Shown here piece by piece: positions 17,115-27,208 of a stretch of 64,000 nt of DNA. Position 1 is the first letter of the stretch; every line of letters begins with the position of its first letter. The position numbers and the translations under genes were made by a program. Origin of the DNA: Bacteroidetes bacterium 43-93 (GTDB lineage Bacteria > Bacteroidota > Bacteroidia > Chitinophagales > Chitinophagaceae); contig MKUO01000007.1 in assembly GCA_001897855.1 (NCBI GenBank), positions 1 to 64,000 on the forward strand, in the 5' to 3' direction. The notes beneath the pieces are model-generated. The model made no database searches. It saw only the letters and a program-made list of their open reading frames with translations, and was not told the origin of the DNA.

Positions 17115-19940
17115 ATGCGTCCCTTGATAACACTTCTGCTGCTATTGGCAGCGGCCACCACCTTACACGCCCAATCGTACCTGATAAAAGGTACCGTTTC
17201 GGACACAGCCAGCGACAATACACTTCCCAATGCCTGCATCACGCTATTGCGAGCCAAAGATTCTGTGATGGAATCCTTTGCCCGGGCAAAGGACGATGGA
17301 ACCTTTGAATTGCATGCCCGATCAAAAGGGAAGTACATCTTTATGACCACCTTTCCCGGCCTGGCTGACTATATAGATTATATAGACATCAAAGATGAAA
17401 AGCCAATAGACCTGGGTACGATACCCATGATATCGCGCGTGCACCTGCTGAAGGAATTTGTGATGACCAAAGAATATGCAGCTATTAAGGTAAAAGGAGA
17501 TACGATAGAATATGTGGCGGATAGTTTTAAAACACGGGATAATGCAACAGTAGAAGCCCTGCTAAAGAAGCTACCCGGAATACAGGTAGATAAGAACGGG
17601 CAGATCATAGCGCAGGGTGAGAAAGTAGAGAAAGTATTGGTAGACGGAGAAGAGTTTTTTACCGACGACCCTGCTGTAGTAACCAAAAGCCTGCAGGCGA
17701 AGGCTGTAGATAAAGTGCAGGTATATGATAAGAAAAGCGACCAGGCAGAATTTACCGGGATAGATGACGGAGAAAAGATAAAGACCATCAACCTGCAGCT
17801 GAAAGACGATAAGAAGAAAGGCTTTTTTGGAAAAGTGGTAGCAGGGGGAGGTGCCGGTGATGAACGCGGATATTTTGAAAACCAGGCCATGATCAACTCC
17901 TTCAAAGGCAAAAGGCAGCTATCGGCATTTGGCATTGCATCTAATACCGGTAAGATAGGCCTTGGATGGGAGGATAAGGATAAATACGGTGCCAGTAACA
18001 CCAACTCTACCATGACGGATGATGGAAGCTATGTAACCTATTATTCCAATGACGATGACGATTTCTCGAGCTGGGACGGGCAGTACAACGGACAGGGTAT
18101 TCCTAAGGCATATACAGGTGGCCTGCACTTCGCAGATAAATGGAACCAGGAGAAGGAACATCTGGCCAGCAACTACCGGTATGCTAAACAGGATATTACC
18201 ACTACTACAAATACCATCACGCAATACACGCTGCCTGATTCTACCTACTATACCAAACAAAACCAGAACGTGTACAAGACCGGTCAAAGACATCGTGTTG
18301 ATGGATTATTTGACTGGAAGCTGGATTCTACCTCTTCCATTAAACTAACTGCCAACTCCGGTTATTCGAACACACAAACAACATCTGACTTTGATGCCCA
18401 GACATTGAGCGGCAGCGACCAACTGATCAACAGCAGTAACCGCAGAGTAACCAATGATGCTACAACAAAGAGCATCAATAGTACACTGGATTACCGTAAA
18501 AAATTCAAAAAAGAAGGGCGGACTGTTTCCTTCAACCTTACAGAATATTATCGCGAAACGGAAGGCGACGGTCACCTGAACAATACCACGTCAGTTAAAG
18601 ACACAACCAGTGCGGGACAATTCCTTACACTCGCCACCGACCAGAAAAAGATAACTAATACCAAGGCGCTGAACCTATCATCACGCATATCCTATACAGA
18701 ACCATTAGTTGCTAAAAAGGTATTCCTGGAGCTGAACTATTCCTTTAAGCTGGATAACAATAATTCTGTTCACGAAACCTATAACAACGGGGGCAAAGCT
18801 TATGATGTACTCGATAGTGTGTACAGCAATAAATACCAGTATAACGTAATGACCCATAACGGTGGTACCAACTTCCGTTTTGTATTCAAAAAGATAAACT
18901 TCTCGGCGGGCGCTTCTGCATCCTATGCCAATTTTGAACAAAAAGACCTGATGCTTGATACATCGCGTAAGCGCGATTTCGTCAACTTCTTCCCGGCTGC
19001 TAACTTCACCTATAAGTTCAGCAAGCAGACGCGCATTTCATTTAACTATTACGGTAGTACCAACCAGCCTACTATAGACCAGATACAGCCCTTCCGCAAC
19101 AACCTGGATCCGCTGAATATTGCTATAGGTAACTCTGCCCTGAAACAGGAATTTAAACAAAGGGTAAGCGTTAGCTTCAACGACTATAAAATGCTGAGTG
19201 GCCGTTATATCTGGTCGAGCCTCAGTTTCAATACATCTAATAATGCCATTAGCCGCTCTGATAATACGGATGCACTGGGCCGCCATACCTACCAGTATGT
19301 AAACGTAAACGGCAATTATAGCGCATGGGGATATTTTAGCTATGGTGCCAAGATAAAGAAGACCGTAAATGCAGGCGGATATGTGAACCTGGGCCTGAAC
19401 CATATCAATAACTACATCAACGGGGTGAAGAATGTGAGTGATAATAACACCTACACCGTGGGGTTGCGTGCAGACTATACCACCAGTAATGAAAAATTCT
19501 CTGTAAGCCTTAACCCAAGTGTTACGTATAACGACAACAAAGCAACCATCAGCACCTATACCACCAGTTTCTGGAATACAAGTACAGAATTTGAGATATC
19601 GTATGAGCTGCCATTGAATTTTGAAATAGGGACAGACTTTAACTGGTATGTGCGGGAGCAGACAACAGTGTTTGACCAAAACAACAATGTGTTCAAATGG
19701 AACGCTTATGTATCGAAGAAGTTCCTGAAGAACAAACAACTGGAACTGCGTATGTCGGCCTTTGATATCCTGAACCAAAATCTTGGTTTCACCCGCTATG
19801 CGCAAAACAACTATGTGACGCAGGATAACTACAATACTATTCGCCGTTACGGCATGATCAGCCTTACCTGGAACTTTACTAAATCTGCAGCTGGCGTTCC
19901 GCAAAACGATGCTGCACAAATTATTCAAAGCGTAAAATAA
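17115..19940 (+). CDS. Outer-membrane beta-barrel protein with carboxypeptidase-regulatory-like and plug domains
   Basis: 941 residues. Signal peptide 1-19 (cleavage after Leu-His-Ala). Residues 20-100 match a carboxypeptidase D regulatory-like domain (YLIKGTVSDTASDNTLPNAC). Residues about 110-230 resemble a TonB-receptor plug, with LLKKLPGIQVDKNGQI and KVLVDGEEFF. The rest is an aromatic-ended, Asn/Thr-rich beta barrel of the OMP_b-brl_3 type found in Bacteroidota. It probably imports or exports an unknown ligand across the outer membrane. The GLPGLI gene follows after five bases; the two form an operon. Confidence 0.88.
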   Translation: MRPLITLLLLLAAATTLHAQSYLIKGTVSDTASDNTLPNACITLLRAKDSVMESFARAKDDGTFELHARSKGKYIFMTTFPGLADYIDYIDIKDEKPIDLGTIPMISRVHLLKEFVMTKEYAAIKVKGDTIEYVADSFKTRDNATVEALLKKLPGIQVDKNGQIIAQGEKVEKVLVDGEEFFTDDPAVVTKSLQAKAVDKVQVYDKKSDQAEFTGIDDGEKIKTINLQLKDDKKKGFFGKVVAGGGAGDERGYFENQAMINSFKGKRQLSAFGIASNTGKIGLGWEDKDKYGASNTNSTMTDDGSYVTYYSNDDDDFSSWDGQYNGQGIPKAYTGGLHFADKWNQEKEHLASNYRYAKQDITTTTNTITQYTLPDSTYYTKQNQNVYKTGQRHRVDGLFDWKLDSTSSIKLTANSGYSNTQTTSDFDAQTLSGSDQLINSSNRRVTNDATTKSINSTLDYRKKFKKEGRTVSFNLTEYYRETEGDGHLNNTTSVKDTTSAGQFLTLATDQKKITNTKALNLSSRISYTEPLVAKKVFLELNYSFKLDNNNSVHETYNNGGKAYDVLDSVYSNKYQYNVMTHNGGTNFRFVFKKINFSAGASASYANFEQKDLMLDTSRKRDFVNFFPAANFTYKFSKQTRISFNYYGSTNQPTIDQIQPFRNNLDPLNIAIGNSALKQEFKQRVSVSFNDYKMLSGRYIWSSLSFNTSNNAISRSDNTDALGRHTYQYVNVNGNYSAWGYFSYGAKIKKTVNAGGYVNLGLNHINNYINGVKNVSDNNTYTVGLRADYTTSNEKFSVSLNPSVTYNDNKATISTYTTSFWNTSTEFEISYELPLNFEIGTDFNWYVREQTTVFDQNNNVFKWNAYVSKKFLKNKQLELRMSAFDILNQNLGFTRYAQNNYVTQDNYNTIRRYGMISLTWNFTKSAAGVPQNDAAQIIQSVK

Positions 19941-19945
19941 ACCCC

Positions 19946-20689
19946 ATGAAGAAGATAATTTTAATCAGCACAATACTCTTAGCCGCATTGAAAAGCGATG
20001 CGCAGTTTACCATGCAGGGAAAGATAGAATATGAAAAGAAAGTGAACATGCAGCGTGTTCTTGATAACCTGGATGATGAACAAAAGCGGTGGATGGAAAA
20101 CTTTAAATCGCAGATACCTAAGTTCGCGATCACTTATTTTGACTTGTATTTCACACCATCGAAAACCATCTATAAACCCGGACGTGAAAGCGATAACCAG
20201 CCTAAGCTTTGGTTTGCACAATCGCCGGCAAGCGAAAACATAGTACTGACAGATCTGAAAGCAGGCAACGTAAAGGCCAGCAAGCAGGTGTTTGAGCAGA
20301 AGTTCCTGGTAGAAGACAGTATGCGCAAACTGGATTGGAAGATAACAGATGAGATACGCACCATCAGCAATTATAAATGCCGCAAGGCGGTAGGCAAGAT
20401 GTTTGACTCTGTATATGTAGTAGCCTTCTATACAGAAGACATCATTGCCAGCAGCGGCCCTGAAATGTTTAGCGGCTTGCCCGGCATGATCATGGAGCTG
20501 GCGATACCACGCCTCAACACTACATGGATAGCTACTAAAGTAGAGCTGGTTGCGCCAAAAGAAACCGATTTCACCATATCGGAAAAAGGGAAGAAAACCA
20601 ATCAGAAAGACTTAGAGAAAACACTTCGCGATAGCTTTAAAGACTGGGGTAAATACGCAGATAAGAATATCTGGTGGACGATGATATAG
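19946..20689 (+). CDS. GLPGLI family protein
   Basis: 247 residues, secreted (signal peptide 1-19). The family-naming motif is present as SGLPGMIMEL near residue 177. GLPGLI proteins are Bacteroidota-specific, of unknown function, and commonly lie directly behind outer-membrane barrel proteins such as the one here; a role as a periplasmic or surface partner of that barrel is inference. Confidence 0.9.
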   Translation: MKKIILISTILLAALKSDAQFTMQGKIEYEKKVNMQRVLDNLDDEQKRWMENFKSQIPKFAITYFDLYFTPSKTIYKPGRESDNQPKLWFAQSPASENIVLTDLKAGNVKASKQVFEQKFLVEDSMRKLDWKITDEIRTISNYKCRKAVGKMFDSVYVVAFYTEDIIASSGPEMFSGLPGMIMELAIPRLNTTWIATKVELVAPKETDFTISEKGKKTNQKDLEKTLRDSFKDWGKYADKNIWWTMI

Positions 20690-20752
20690 AGCACGCAATA
20701 TCGCTATTTATTGAAATTGACTTAATAGAGTACTTTACTATATTGAGACACC

Positions 20753-21934
20753 ATGCGAGCAATTATCATAGCGCTATTACTTTTAAGTTTTAATACCAGG
20801 GCCCAGGTTAAATTCATCGAAACAATTAATACGGGTATACCCTCCGGCGAATTATATAATAACATTGGTAATTCCCGCATCTTTACATCATATAACAATG
20901 ATAGTATTTACCTGTATGGTAGCCTGTCAAGATTAATAGAAAAAGATATGGTAAGCAGTCCCCAGACTGTTTACGTCATTAGTAAAGATGGCAGAACCAA
21001 TGCACTATACCATTTTAAATTTCCGGAATCATCAAAAGGACAGTCCCTCAGCGCTGTTTGTGTACTACATGAGAAGCTGATTATTTTAACTTTCAAAGAC
21101 GTTTATGTCTACACAAAGCAACAAGGTGAGTTTGTTTTGTTTAAGAAGTTAGATAACAAGTATAAGTTTGACAGGATAAATGTTTTAAATGACAGTACGC
21201 TGCTATTTAGTGTCACTTATATTTTTCATCCAAAATCGCAAAAGGAAAAATGTGTGCTTTCTACTGTCAACCTGCGTACCCTTGATTATGAAAAGACGGT
21301 TTTCCCAACGATTAATGGTATAGTATATTCTTTTTTTTCACCCACATGGGTGACGGCTAATAATAACCGGATTGCGCTGGTTGATGATCCTATGAATTAT
21401 AAGATACAAATACTGGATAGTAAGCTGGAAAAGGAGATAAGTATAGAACCCAAAATAAATGATTGGAAAACCATCTCTAATGATACACTTGATTATATTA
21501 TGCAGACAAGCGGTAAAGACGCATTAGATCGTGCCCAAAAGAGTGATGTAAATATCAGCAGGATATTAAGCGTATTCTTTTTAAATAAAGACCATTTACT
21601 TGTTCTTTATAAATTGAAAGGTGTTTACAAAGACTGCTATTTCGATATCATAGAATTGAATAAAAAAGGATATACAGTCATAAGTGAGAAGAACCTAATG
21701 AGGAAAGAATATGATGATGGTGAACTAATAGGCGGTACGAATTTTCTGTTGAATCCGATTAAGGATAGCCATGCAGAAATTATTCCGCTTTCAGATACTG
21801 AATTTGCGTTAAGAAATACAAATTACTTAAAGACAAATTCCGATGAAAATATTGGTGATTACTATCGAAATGTCGCCGAAAACAGGGCTAACGAAAATAA
21901 GACAATAGGATTAGTAAAATTCAGGTGGAAATGA
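20753..21934 (+). CDS. Secreted hypothetical protein, propeller-like
   Basis: 393 residues, not firmly recognised. Signal peptide 1-17 (cleavage after TRA). The body has repeated short strands with an aromatic or hydrophobic ladder (LYHFKFPE, VYVYTKQQG, LLFSVTYIF) suggesting a beta-propeller, as in the 6-bladed propeller proteins that often accompany thiol-disulfide proteins in Bacteroidota. It is visibly AT-richer than its neighbours (the 60 bases 21421-21480 hold 19 G/C by hand count, against 28 in 26401-26460 in ruvB). The next gene overlaps it by ten bases. Confidence 0.7.
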   Translation: MRAIIIALLLLSFNTRAQVKFIETINTGIPSGELYNNIGNSRIFTSYNNDSIYLYGSLSRLIEKDMVSSPQTVYVISKDGRTNALYHFKFPESSKGQSLSAVCVLHEKLIILTFKDVYVYTKQQGEFVLFKKLDNKYKFDRINVLNDSTLLFSVTYIFHPKSQKEKCVLSTVNLRTLDYEKTVFPTINGIVYSFFSPTWVTANNNRIALVDDPMNYKIQILDSKLEKEISIEPKINDWKTISNDTLDYIMQTSGKDALDRAQKSDVNISRILSVFFLNKDHLLVLYKLKGVYKDCYFDIIELNKKGYTVISEKNLMRKEYDDGELIGGTNFLLNPIKDSHAEIIPLSDTEFALRNTNYLKTNSDENIGDYYRNVAENRANENKTIGLVKFRWK

Positions 21935-22467
21935 TACAAAGAATTATTGTATTTATCATACTATCGTTAACATTTTGTGGGAGTTATGCACAGAAAGTAA
22001 TACTTATTGCAGGTAATGTACACTATCAATTTGTGAATGAACATGATCTGCCGGTAAACTTAGCTGCTGGAAAAGGCGATATCATTCTTATAAAGACTTA
22101 TAAGAATTGCGCAAGCTGCTTTACACAACTTGATGATTTTATCGCAGCCCATATATCAAAGCAATACCTGAAACACTATATGATGTTAACCCTTGTTCCT
22201 AAGAGGTCGGATCCTATATGGTACTTAAACGAGAACAAGCGCTTAATAAAATATCCTTCTTTTAATTATTTTATGCACTATGGAGGCGAACTGGACACAG
22301 TACATCTCATGCCATCCCTTCCAATTAGTAATTTGGACATATCGCCGATCGTGCTGTTATGTGATGGACAATCGTTTATCTGCTTTTCTTATGGTGATTT
22401 ATATGATAAGAATGAACAGGTTTCCCAAAAGTTTGAGGGTGTTCTAAAGGAAAATTTTAAGAAATGA
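21925..22467 (+). CDS. Secreted thioredoxin-like protein with CxxC motif
   Basis: 180 residues. Signal peptide about 1-22 (cleavage after GSYA). Residues 50-75 read GDIILIKTYKNCASCF, a thioredoxin-fold strand followed by CASC at the expected active-site position, so a periplasmic thiol-disulfide exchange role is plausible. The remainder lacks a clear cis-proline loop. Its start overlaps the preceding propeller-like gene by ten bases, so the two are coupled. Same AT-rich composition as its partner. Confidence 0.65.
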   Translation: MEMIQRIIVFIILSLTFCGSYAQKVILIAGNVHYQFVNEHDLPVNLAAGKGDIILIKTYKNCASCFTQLDDFIAAHISKQYLKHYMMLTLVPKRSDPIWYLNENKRLIKYPSFNYFMHYGGELDTVHLMPSLPISNLDISPIVLLCDGQSFICFSYGDLYDKNEQVSQKFEGVLKENFKK

Positions 22468-22496
22468 GTCTGAACGTATATGGCGATTTATATTAC

Positions 22497-23324
22497 CTAT
22501 TTCAAAACCCTTACCTCCACCCGGTCGCTGCCATGTTCATATCTGCCATTAGGTAAGACTTTATTTTTCAGGTAACCGTAAGCGTGGCATTGTACCCTTG
22601 TGGAATCTATGCCATGTCCTTTAAGGTAAGCATAGATAATATTTGCGCGTTTTATGGATAGCCTCGATGCGCCATTTAATCTTGATGTATCTGTAAACCG
22701 GGAAGATTGTTTCGCATTGTAATTGGCAGGTGAAAGATCATCGTAGTTAAAGCAGCATACAAACCCATCTATATTAACGAGTTGCTTTGGATTTTGCTTG
22801 AGAACAGTTACTACCGTATCCAGCAGTTTAAGTGTACTGGGTGCGAATATGGATGTGGTGTATTTGAAATGTATCGTTGCTATCAGTTGCCCGCCTTCAC
22901 CATGCACTAATTGATTTTTCTTAAGTGCGCCATCTGTAATAATACCTACCATACGGTCGAGAGGATAACCTGCTGTATTACCCGGCCGTTTAATTTCTCC
23001 TCTACCGCTAATCTCTTCTACCTGGTTGCTGTCTATCCCCAATGCAAACAAATATTTAGCCACTTCGTGAGATCGTTTTTTTGATAGCATAAGGTTAGAT
23101 ACGGAGTCGCCGATATTATCTGCATATCCCACTATACGAATTAACTGATCGGGTGATACAGCATCTGCATATACGAGGGAATCAATAGTATGTTTTGTTT
23201 TAGAATTGAGTTTATAAGATCCGAGATCGAAATAAATATGGGTTTGAGGAAGCAGCATTGTATTGGGCTGAGAATAGCAGCTAATACAAGTGAAGGTAAG
23301 TATAGTAATAAGGAGTGTTTTCAT
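22497..23324 (-). CDS. OmpA-like protein with two OmpA-type halves
   Basis: 275 residues with a signal peptide of about 18 residues; the sequence ISCYS might also serve as a weak lipobox, which would make it a lipoprotein. The first half (25-130) shows the OmpA C-terminal pattern: IYFDLGSYKLN, IRIVGYADNIGD, LSKKRSHEVAKYL, ISGRGE. A second, more divergent copy (145-275) has LVNIDGFVCC, SIKRANIIYAYLKGHGID and RVEVRVL. This domain usually binds peptidoglycan. Not in an operon; the metB terminator lies just upstream. Confidence 0.8.
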   Translation of the reverse strand: MKTLLITILTFTCISCYSQPNTMLLPQTHIYFDLGSYKLNSKTKHTIDSLVYADAVSPDQLIRIVGYADNIGDSVSNLMLSKKRSHEVAKYLFALGIDSNQVEEISGRGEIKRPGNTAGYPLDRMVGIITDGALKKNQLVHGEGGQLIATIHFKYTTSIFAPSTLKLLDTVVTVLKQNPKQLVNIDGFVCCFNYDDLSPANYNAKQSSRFTDTSRLNGASRLSIKRANIIYAYLKGHGIDSTRVQCHAYGYLKNKVLPNGRYEHGSDRVEVRVLK

Positions 23325-23340
23325 ATCTACAATTTAATAA

Positions 23341-23369
23341 AAAAGCGATAGTGTATTACTATCGCTTTT
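23341..23369 (-). terminator. Terminator of metB
   Basis: A 12-bp perfect stem, AAAAGCGATAGT (23341-23352) with ACTATCGCTTTT (23358-23369), and a five-base loop. On the minus strand it ends in a T run and lies just after the metB stop. Confidence 0.8.
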
Positions 23370-23376
23370 CGTTTCT

Positions 23377-24531
23377 TTATCCGATTGCCTGGGCAAGGTC
23401 ATCTATCAGGTCGTTCACATCTTCTATGCCTACGCTCAGCCGTATCAGGGAATCTACAAGCCCGTTCTTGATACGCTCTTCGCGTGGTATAGAGCCGTGC
23501 GTCATAGAAGCAGGATGCCCTATCAGTGATTCTACGCCGCCAAGAGATTCTGCGAGTGAGAAGAGTTGTGTTTTCTTCAGCACATCCATTGCAGCATTCA
23601 TGCTGTCGTTCTTCAGTGTAAAGGACATCATACCACCAAAGCCACGCATTTGCCTTTTGGCGACATCGTGGTTTGGATGATCTTCAAAACCGCACCAATA
23701 TACCTTACCTACTTTAGGATGATTGCGCAGGTAGTTGGCAATGGCCTCACCGTTTTCGCAGTGGCGCTGCATACGCACGTGCAGGGTTTTGATACCCCTG
23801 AGCACCAGCCAGCAATCGTGCGGGCCCGGCACAGCACCACAACTGTTTTGTATAAAGCGTAATTTTTCTTCCAGGGCAGCATCGTTCATAATGAGCGCGC
23901 CGTGTACCACATCGCTATGACCGCCAAGATATTTGGTAGCAGAATGCAATACTATATCCGCGCCATCATCCAGCGGATTTTGCAGGTATGGAGAAGCAAA
24001 AGTGTTATCTACTACCAGCAATAGCTTATGCTCTTTGGCAACAGCAGCACAAGCGCTGATGTCAACAATGTTCAGCAGGGGATTAGTAGGCGTTTCGGTC
24101 CATATCATTTTAGTATTGCCATTGATATAGCCGCGGATATTTTCCGCATTACTCATATCTATGAAATGGAATTTAATACCATAGTTAGCAAATACTTTGG
24201 TGAAGATGCGGTAGGTGCCACCATACAAGTCGTTTGATACGATCACTTCATCACCCGGCATCAGCAACTTTGCCACTGCGTCTGTTGCAGCCATACCACT
24301 TCCAAAGCAGAGTCCGTATTGGCCATTCTCGATAGCTGCCAATGCATTTTGCAACACGGTGCGTGTAGGGTTTTGTGTACGTGCGTATTCATAACCCTTG
24401 TGATCACCCGGAGCATCCTGTACATAAGTAGAAGTCTGGTAAATGGGTGTCATGATAGCACCTGTTGAAGGATCAGGCGCTACGCCGGCGTGTATTAGCT
24501 TAGTGGCCAGTTTATGTTGCTTATTGTTCAT
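23377..24531 (-). CDS. metB: Trans-sulfuration PLP enzyme (cystathionine gamma-synthase/lyase)
   Basis: 384 residues, usual length for the Cys/Met metabolism PLP family. The N-terminus [19 protein letters not shown], the substrate/PLP residues in [11 protein letters not shown], and the PLP lysine Lys200 in [13 protein letters not shown] are all present. Members either form cystathionine from an activated homoserine and cysteine or cleave it; the sequence alone does not separate metB from a gamma-lyase. A TACCTTTG promoter lies 24 bases before the ATG. Single gene. Confidence 0.88.
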   Translation of the reverse strand: MNNKQHKLATKLIHAGVAPDPSTGAIMTPIYQTSTYVQDAPGDHKGYEYARTQNPTRTVLQNALAAIENGQYGLCFGSGMAATDAVAKLLMPGDEVIVSNDLYGGTYRIFTKVFANYGIKFHFIDMSNAENIRGYINGNTKMIWTETPTNPLLNIVDISACAAVAKEHKLLLVVDNTFASPYLQNPLDDGADIVLHSATKYLGGHSDVVHGALIMNDAALEEKLRFIQNSCGAVPGPHDCWLVLRGIKTLHVRMQRHCENGEAIANYLRNHPKVGKVYWCGFEDHPNHDVAKRQMRGFGGMMSFTLKNDSMNAAMDVLKKTQLFSLAESLGGVESLIGHPASMTHGSIPREERIKNGLVDSLIRLSVGIEDVNDLIDDLAQAIG

Positions 24532-24555
24532 GTGTATTCAGTTAAAAAATGATGA

Positions 24556-24563
24556 CAAAGGTA
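24556..24563 (-). promoter_or_regulatory. -7 promoter element of metB (TACCTTTG)
   Basis: Exact TAnnTTTG on the minus strand, 24 bases before the ATG at 24531, in the short divergent gap shared with the glycosyltransferase gene. Confidence 0.6.
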
Positions 24564-24609
24564 ATTATTTCTGATACCTGCACTTTATACTTATTTTGTG
24601 AGCACTTAT

Positions 24610-26163
24610 ATGAATGAAACTGTTGTAAAGAAAGACTATCCGAAACTTTATGCCCTCCTGTTTGTTTTGCTGGCCATCACAGGTATAGCATTACGTATTT
24701 ATCAGCACTTTTTCCTGGGCAGGGCGCTTTGGGAAGACGAGGCGCACCTTTCCCTGAATTTTATTGATGGCAACATTATAGATATGTTCATTCCGCTGAA
24801 ACATTTTCAGTCAGCACCTATATTGTTTTTACTCTCAGAAGAGCTATTCACCACCATATTAGGCTTTAGTGAAACGGCATTAAGAACATTCCCGTTCATG
24901 GTTTCCCTGCTGGCATACCCGCTCTACTATTATTTTGTTCGCGACCTTACCAAAAGCCGGCTTACAGCTATCATTGCCTTTGCCTTGCTCACATTCAGCG
25001 CGTACGCTATTCATTATTCTTCTGAAACAAAACCTTATACCGTTGAGCTATCTGTATTCATTTTCCTGGGCTTCTTGCTTTTCTCGATACATCCCTATAT
25101 AGTAGCCCGCCGAGAGAAATTATTGAAAGTATGGGGCAGCATTTTTATGTTCCTGGCAAATACATCGCTGGTAATGCTCAGCAGTGTAGTAGCGTACAGA
25201 ATATATACTTTGCTGATCATCGGGAAAAAGGCGCATCCCGAAGCTTACGCCGCCCAAAGAAAACTGAATAAACAGCTGTTTACCGTATGGGGTATCAGCT
25301 TTGCAGCGGATATTATCCTCAATATTATCATCAACCCCTATGCAGATAACCTGCGTGAACTTTGGGAATTTGCCTATATCCCGTTTAATATCTTCAGTAC
25401 CGATTTCATAGATTTTATGAGCGGCAGGATCCATGAGATCTTCTTTAGTTCGATGCTGCTGTTTAAAGATGGCTGGTATTTCCCGTACGCTCTGCTGGCA
25501 ATCATGTTGTCAGGCATTGTTTATGTGATCAGGTCGAAACGATGGGAACTTTTGTTTTTTACGATATTACCAATACTGCTGCATCTTGGGCTTTCGTGGA
25601 TGCAATTGTACCCTTTATTCTTCCGGTTTGTATTGTATTTGTTTCCCGCCATTATGTTGCTGATTGCCATTGGCACGACGGCTATTGTGCGATGGATCAG
25701 TAAGCTGCACTGGTCTGTTGCGATAGTGCCGGTATTATACATTTTATATTGTTGTATCCAGCCATCCATGCAACAATACCCCATAACGGAGCGGAATGTA
25801 AAGCCTGTGCTTGACTTCATTAATAAATACCCCGACAGCACTAAAATATTCGTCACTACGCCTGCCACTTTGTATGAGTATTATAATAAAACAGGTTATG
25901 TAAAGGATACGAATTATACCGCGCTCGAGTGGAATCTAAGCCCGCAGGAGTATTATCTGAGCGTAAAAGGCCAACATGCCAATTACCTGTTACTATATTC
26001 TGACGATGGATATGCTGATGGTTACGCACGGGTGCTGAAGTCGCTAGAGGAACATCATATGGTAGTTCGTGCGATGGAATACGGCACTTACGGAGTTGCA
26101 GAACTGAAGCCAATAGATTCACTTCAATTTATACCTCCGCCAAAGCGTGGTATCAGTCGGTAA
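24610..26163 (+). CDS. GT39-like membrane glycosyltransferase
   Basis: 517 residues from ATG 24610. A GTG four codons upstream (24598) overlaps the likely -7 element TTATTTTG and is less likely. About ten to twelve hydrophobic segments with the acidic motif WEDEAHLSLN in the first periplasmic loop, which is the GT-C/PMT-ArnT signature that binds the polyprenyl-phosphate sugar donor. Residues about 390-517 form a soluble C-terminal portion. It presumably adds a sugar to lipid or protein at the periplasmic side. Acceptor unknown. Confidence 0.8.
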   Translation: MNETVVKKDYPKLYALLFVLLAITGIALRIYQHFFLGRALWEDEAHLSLNFIDGNIIDMFIPLKHFQSAPILFLLSEELFTTILGFSETALRTFPFMVSLLAYPLYYYFVRDLTKSRLTAIIAFALLTFSAYAIHYSSETKPYTVELSVFIFLGFLLFSIHPYIVARREKLLKVWGSIFMFLANTSLVMLSSVVAYRIYTLLIIGKKAHPEAYAAQRKLNKQLFTVWGISFAADIILNIIINPYADNLRELWEFAYIPFNIFSTDFIDFMSGRIHEIFFSSMLLFKDGWYFPYALLAIMLSGIVYVIRSKRWELLFFTILPILLHLGLSWMQLYPLFFRFVLYLFPAIMLLIAIGTTAIVRWISKLHWSVAIVPVLYILYCCIQPSMQQYPITERNVKPVLDFINKYPDSTKIFVTTPATLYEYYNKTGYVKDTNYTALEWNLSPQEYYLSVKGQHANYLLLYSDDGYADGYARVLKSLEEHHMVVRAMEYGTYGVAELKPIDSLQFIPPPKRGISR

Positions 26164-26180
26164 TTATGTAATTTTAAGCC

Positions 26181-27203
26181 ATGCAAAATTCACATGTGCG
26201 CCCGTCTGACGATCTGAGCTCCCAGGAGCGTGAGTACGAGAATAGCATAAGGCCACAATCGATAGAAGACTTTTCGGGCCAGCCACAGCTGGTAGAAAAC
26301 CTTCGCATATTTATCAAAGCGGCAAATCTCCGTGGTGAATCACTGGATCATGTTTTGTTCCACGGCCCTCCCGGGTTGGGTAAAACAACGCTATCGCGCA
26401 TAGTAGCGAATGAGCTAGGTGTGAACATCAAAGAAACCAGCGGCCCGGTTATAGAAAAGCCTGCCGACCTTGCCGGGTTGCTTACCAGCCTGGAACCGAG
26501 AGACGTTTTATTTATTGATGAGATACACAGGCTGAGCACCGTAGTAGAGGAGTACCTCTATGCCGCGATGGAGGATTTTAAGATAGACATTATGATAGAT
26601 ACCGGGCCTGCAGCCCGTAGCATACAGATCAATCTGAACCCTTTTACACTGGTAGGTGCTACTACCAGGTCGGGCTTACTGACAGCACCCTTGCTTAGCC
26701 GTTTTGGCATCAAATCGAGACTTAACTATTATACCTCTGATGTATTGCAGCGAATCGTTACTCGTTCTGCCGGTTTATTGAATGTACGCATCACATCGGA
26801 TGCTGCAGGCCAGATAGCTGGCCGTAGCCGCGGCACGCCGCGTATTGCTAATGGCCTGCTGCGCCGTATGCGCGATTTTGCGCAGGTGCTGGGCAATGGA
26901 GTGATAGACCTTGCAATAGTAGAGCATGGATTAAAAGCATTGAATGTGGATGAGAGCGGGCTGGATGATATGGATAACAAGATATTGCTGACCCTTGTAG
27001 AAAAATTTAAGGGTGGGCCTGTTGGTATCAACAATATAGCCACTGCGGTGGGTGAAGAATCGGGTACGATCGAAGAGGTATATGAGCCATTCCTGATACA
27101 GGAAGGTTATATAATACGCACACCACGCGGAAGAGAGGCCACGGAAAAGACTTACAAGCACCTTGGCCGAAAGAAGCCGGGAGAAGAGGGTAGATTGTTT
27201 TAG
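26181..27203 (+). CDS. ruvB: Holliday junction branch migration DNA helicase RuvB
   Basis: 340 residues. AAA+ ATPase that drives branch migration with RuvA. Walker [11 protein letters not shown] (61-70), Walker B FIDEIHR (Asp113, Glu114), sensor segment [19 protein letters not shown] and C-terminal winged helix with [16 protein letters not shown]. It starts 17 bases after the glycosyltransferase; TAATTTTA, a one-mismatch -7 element, lies four bases before the ATG. ruvA is not in the window. Confidence 0.97.
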   Translation: MQNSHVRPSDDLSSQEREYENSIRPQSIEDFSGQPQLVENLRIFIKAANLRGESLDHVLFHGPPGLGKTTLSRIVANELGVNIKETSGPVIEKPADLAGLLTSLEPRDVLFIDEIHRLSTVVEEYLYAAMEDFKIDIMIDTGPAARSIQINLNPFTLVGATTRSGLLTAPLLSRFGIKSRLNYYTSDVLQRIVTRSAGLLNVRITSDAAGQIAGRSRGTPRIANGLLRRMRDFAQVLGNGVIDLAIVEHGLKALNVDESGLDDMDNKILLTLVEKFKGGPVGINNIATAVGEESGTIEEVYEPFLIQEGYIIRTPRGREATEKTYKHLGRKKPGEEGRLF

Positions 27204-27208
27204 TGCGA

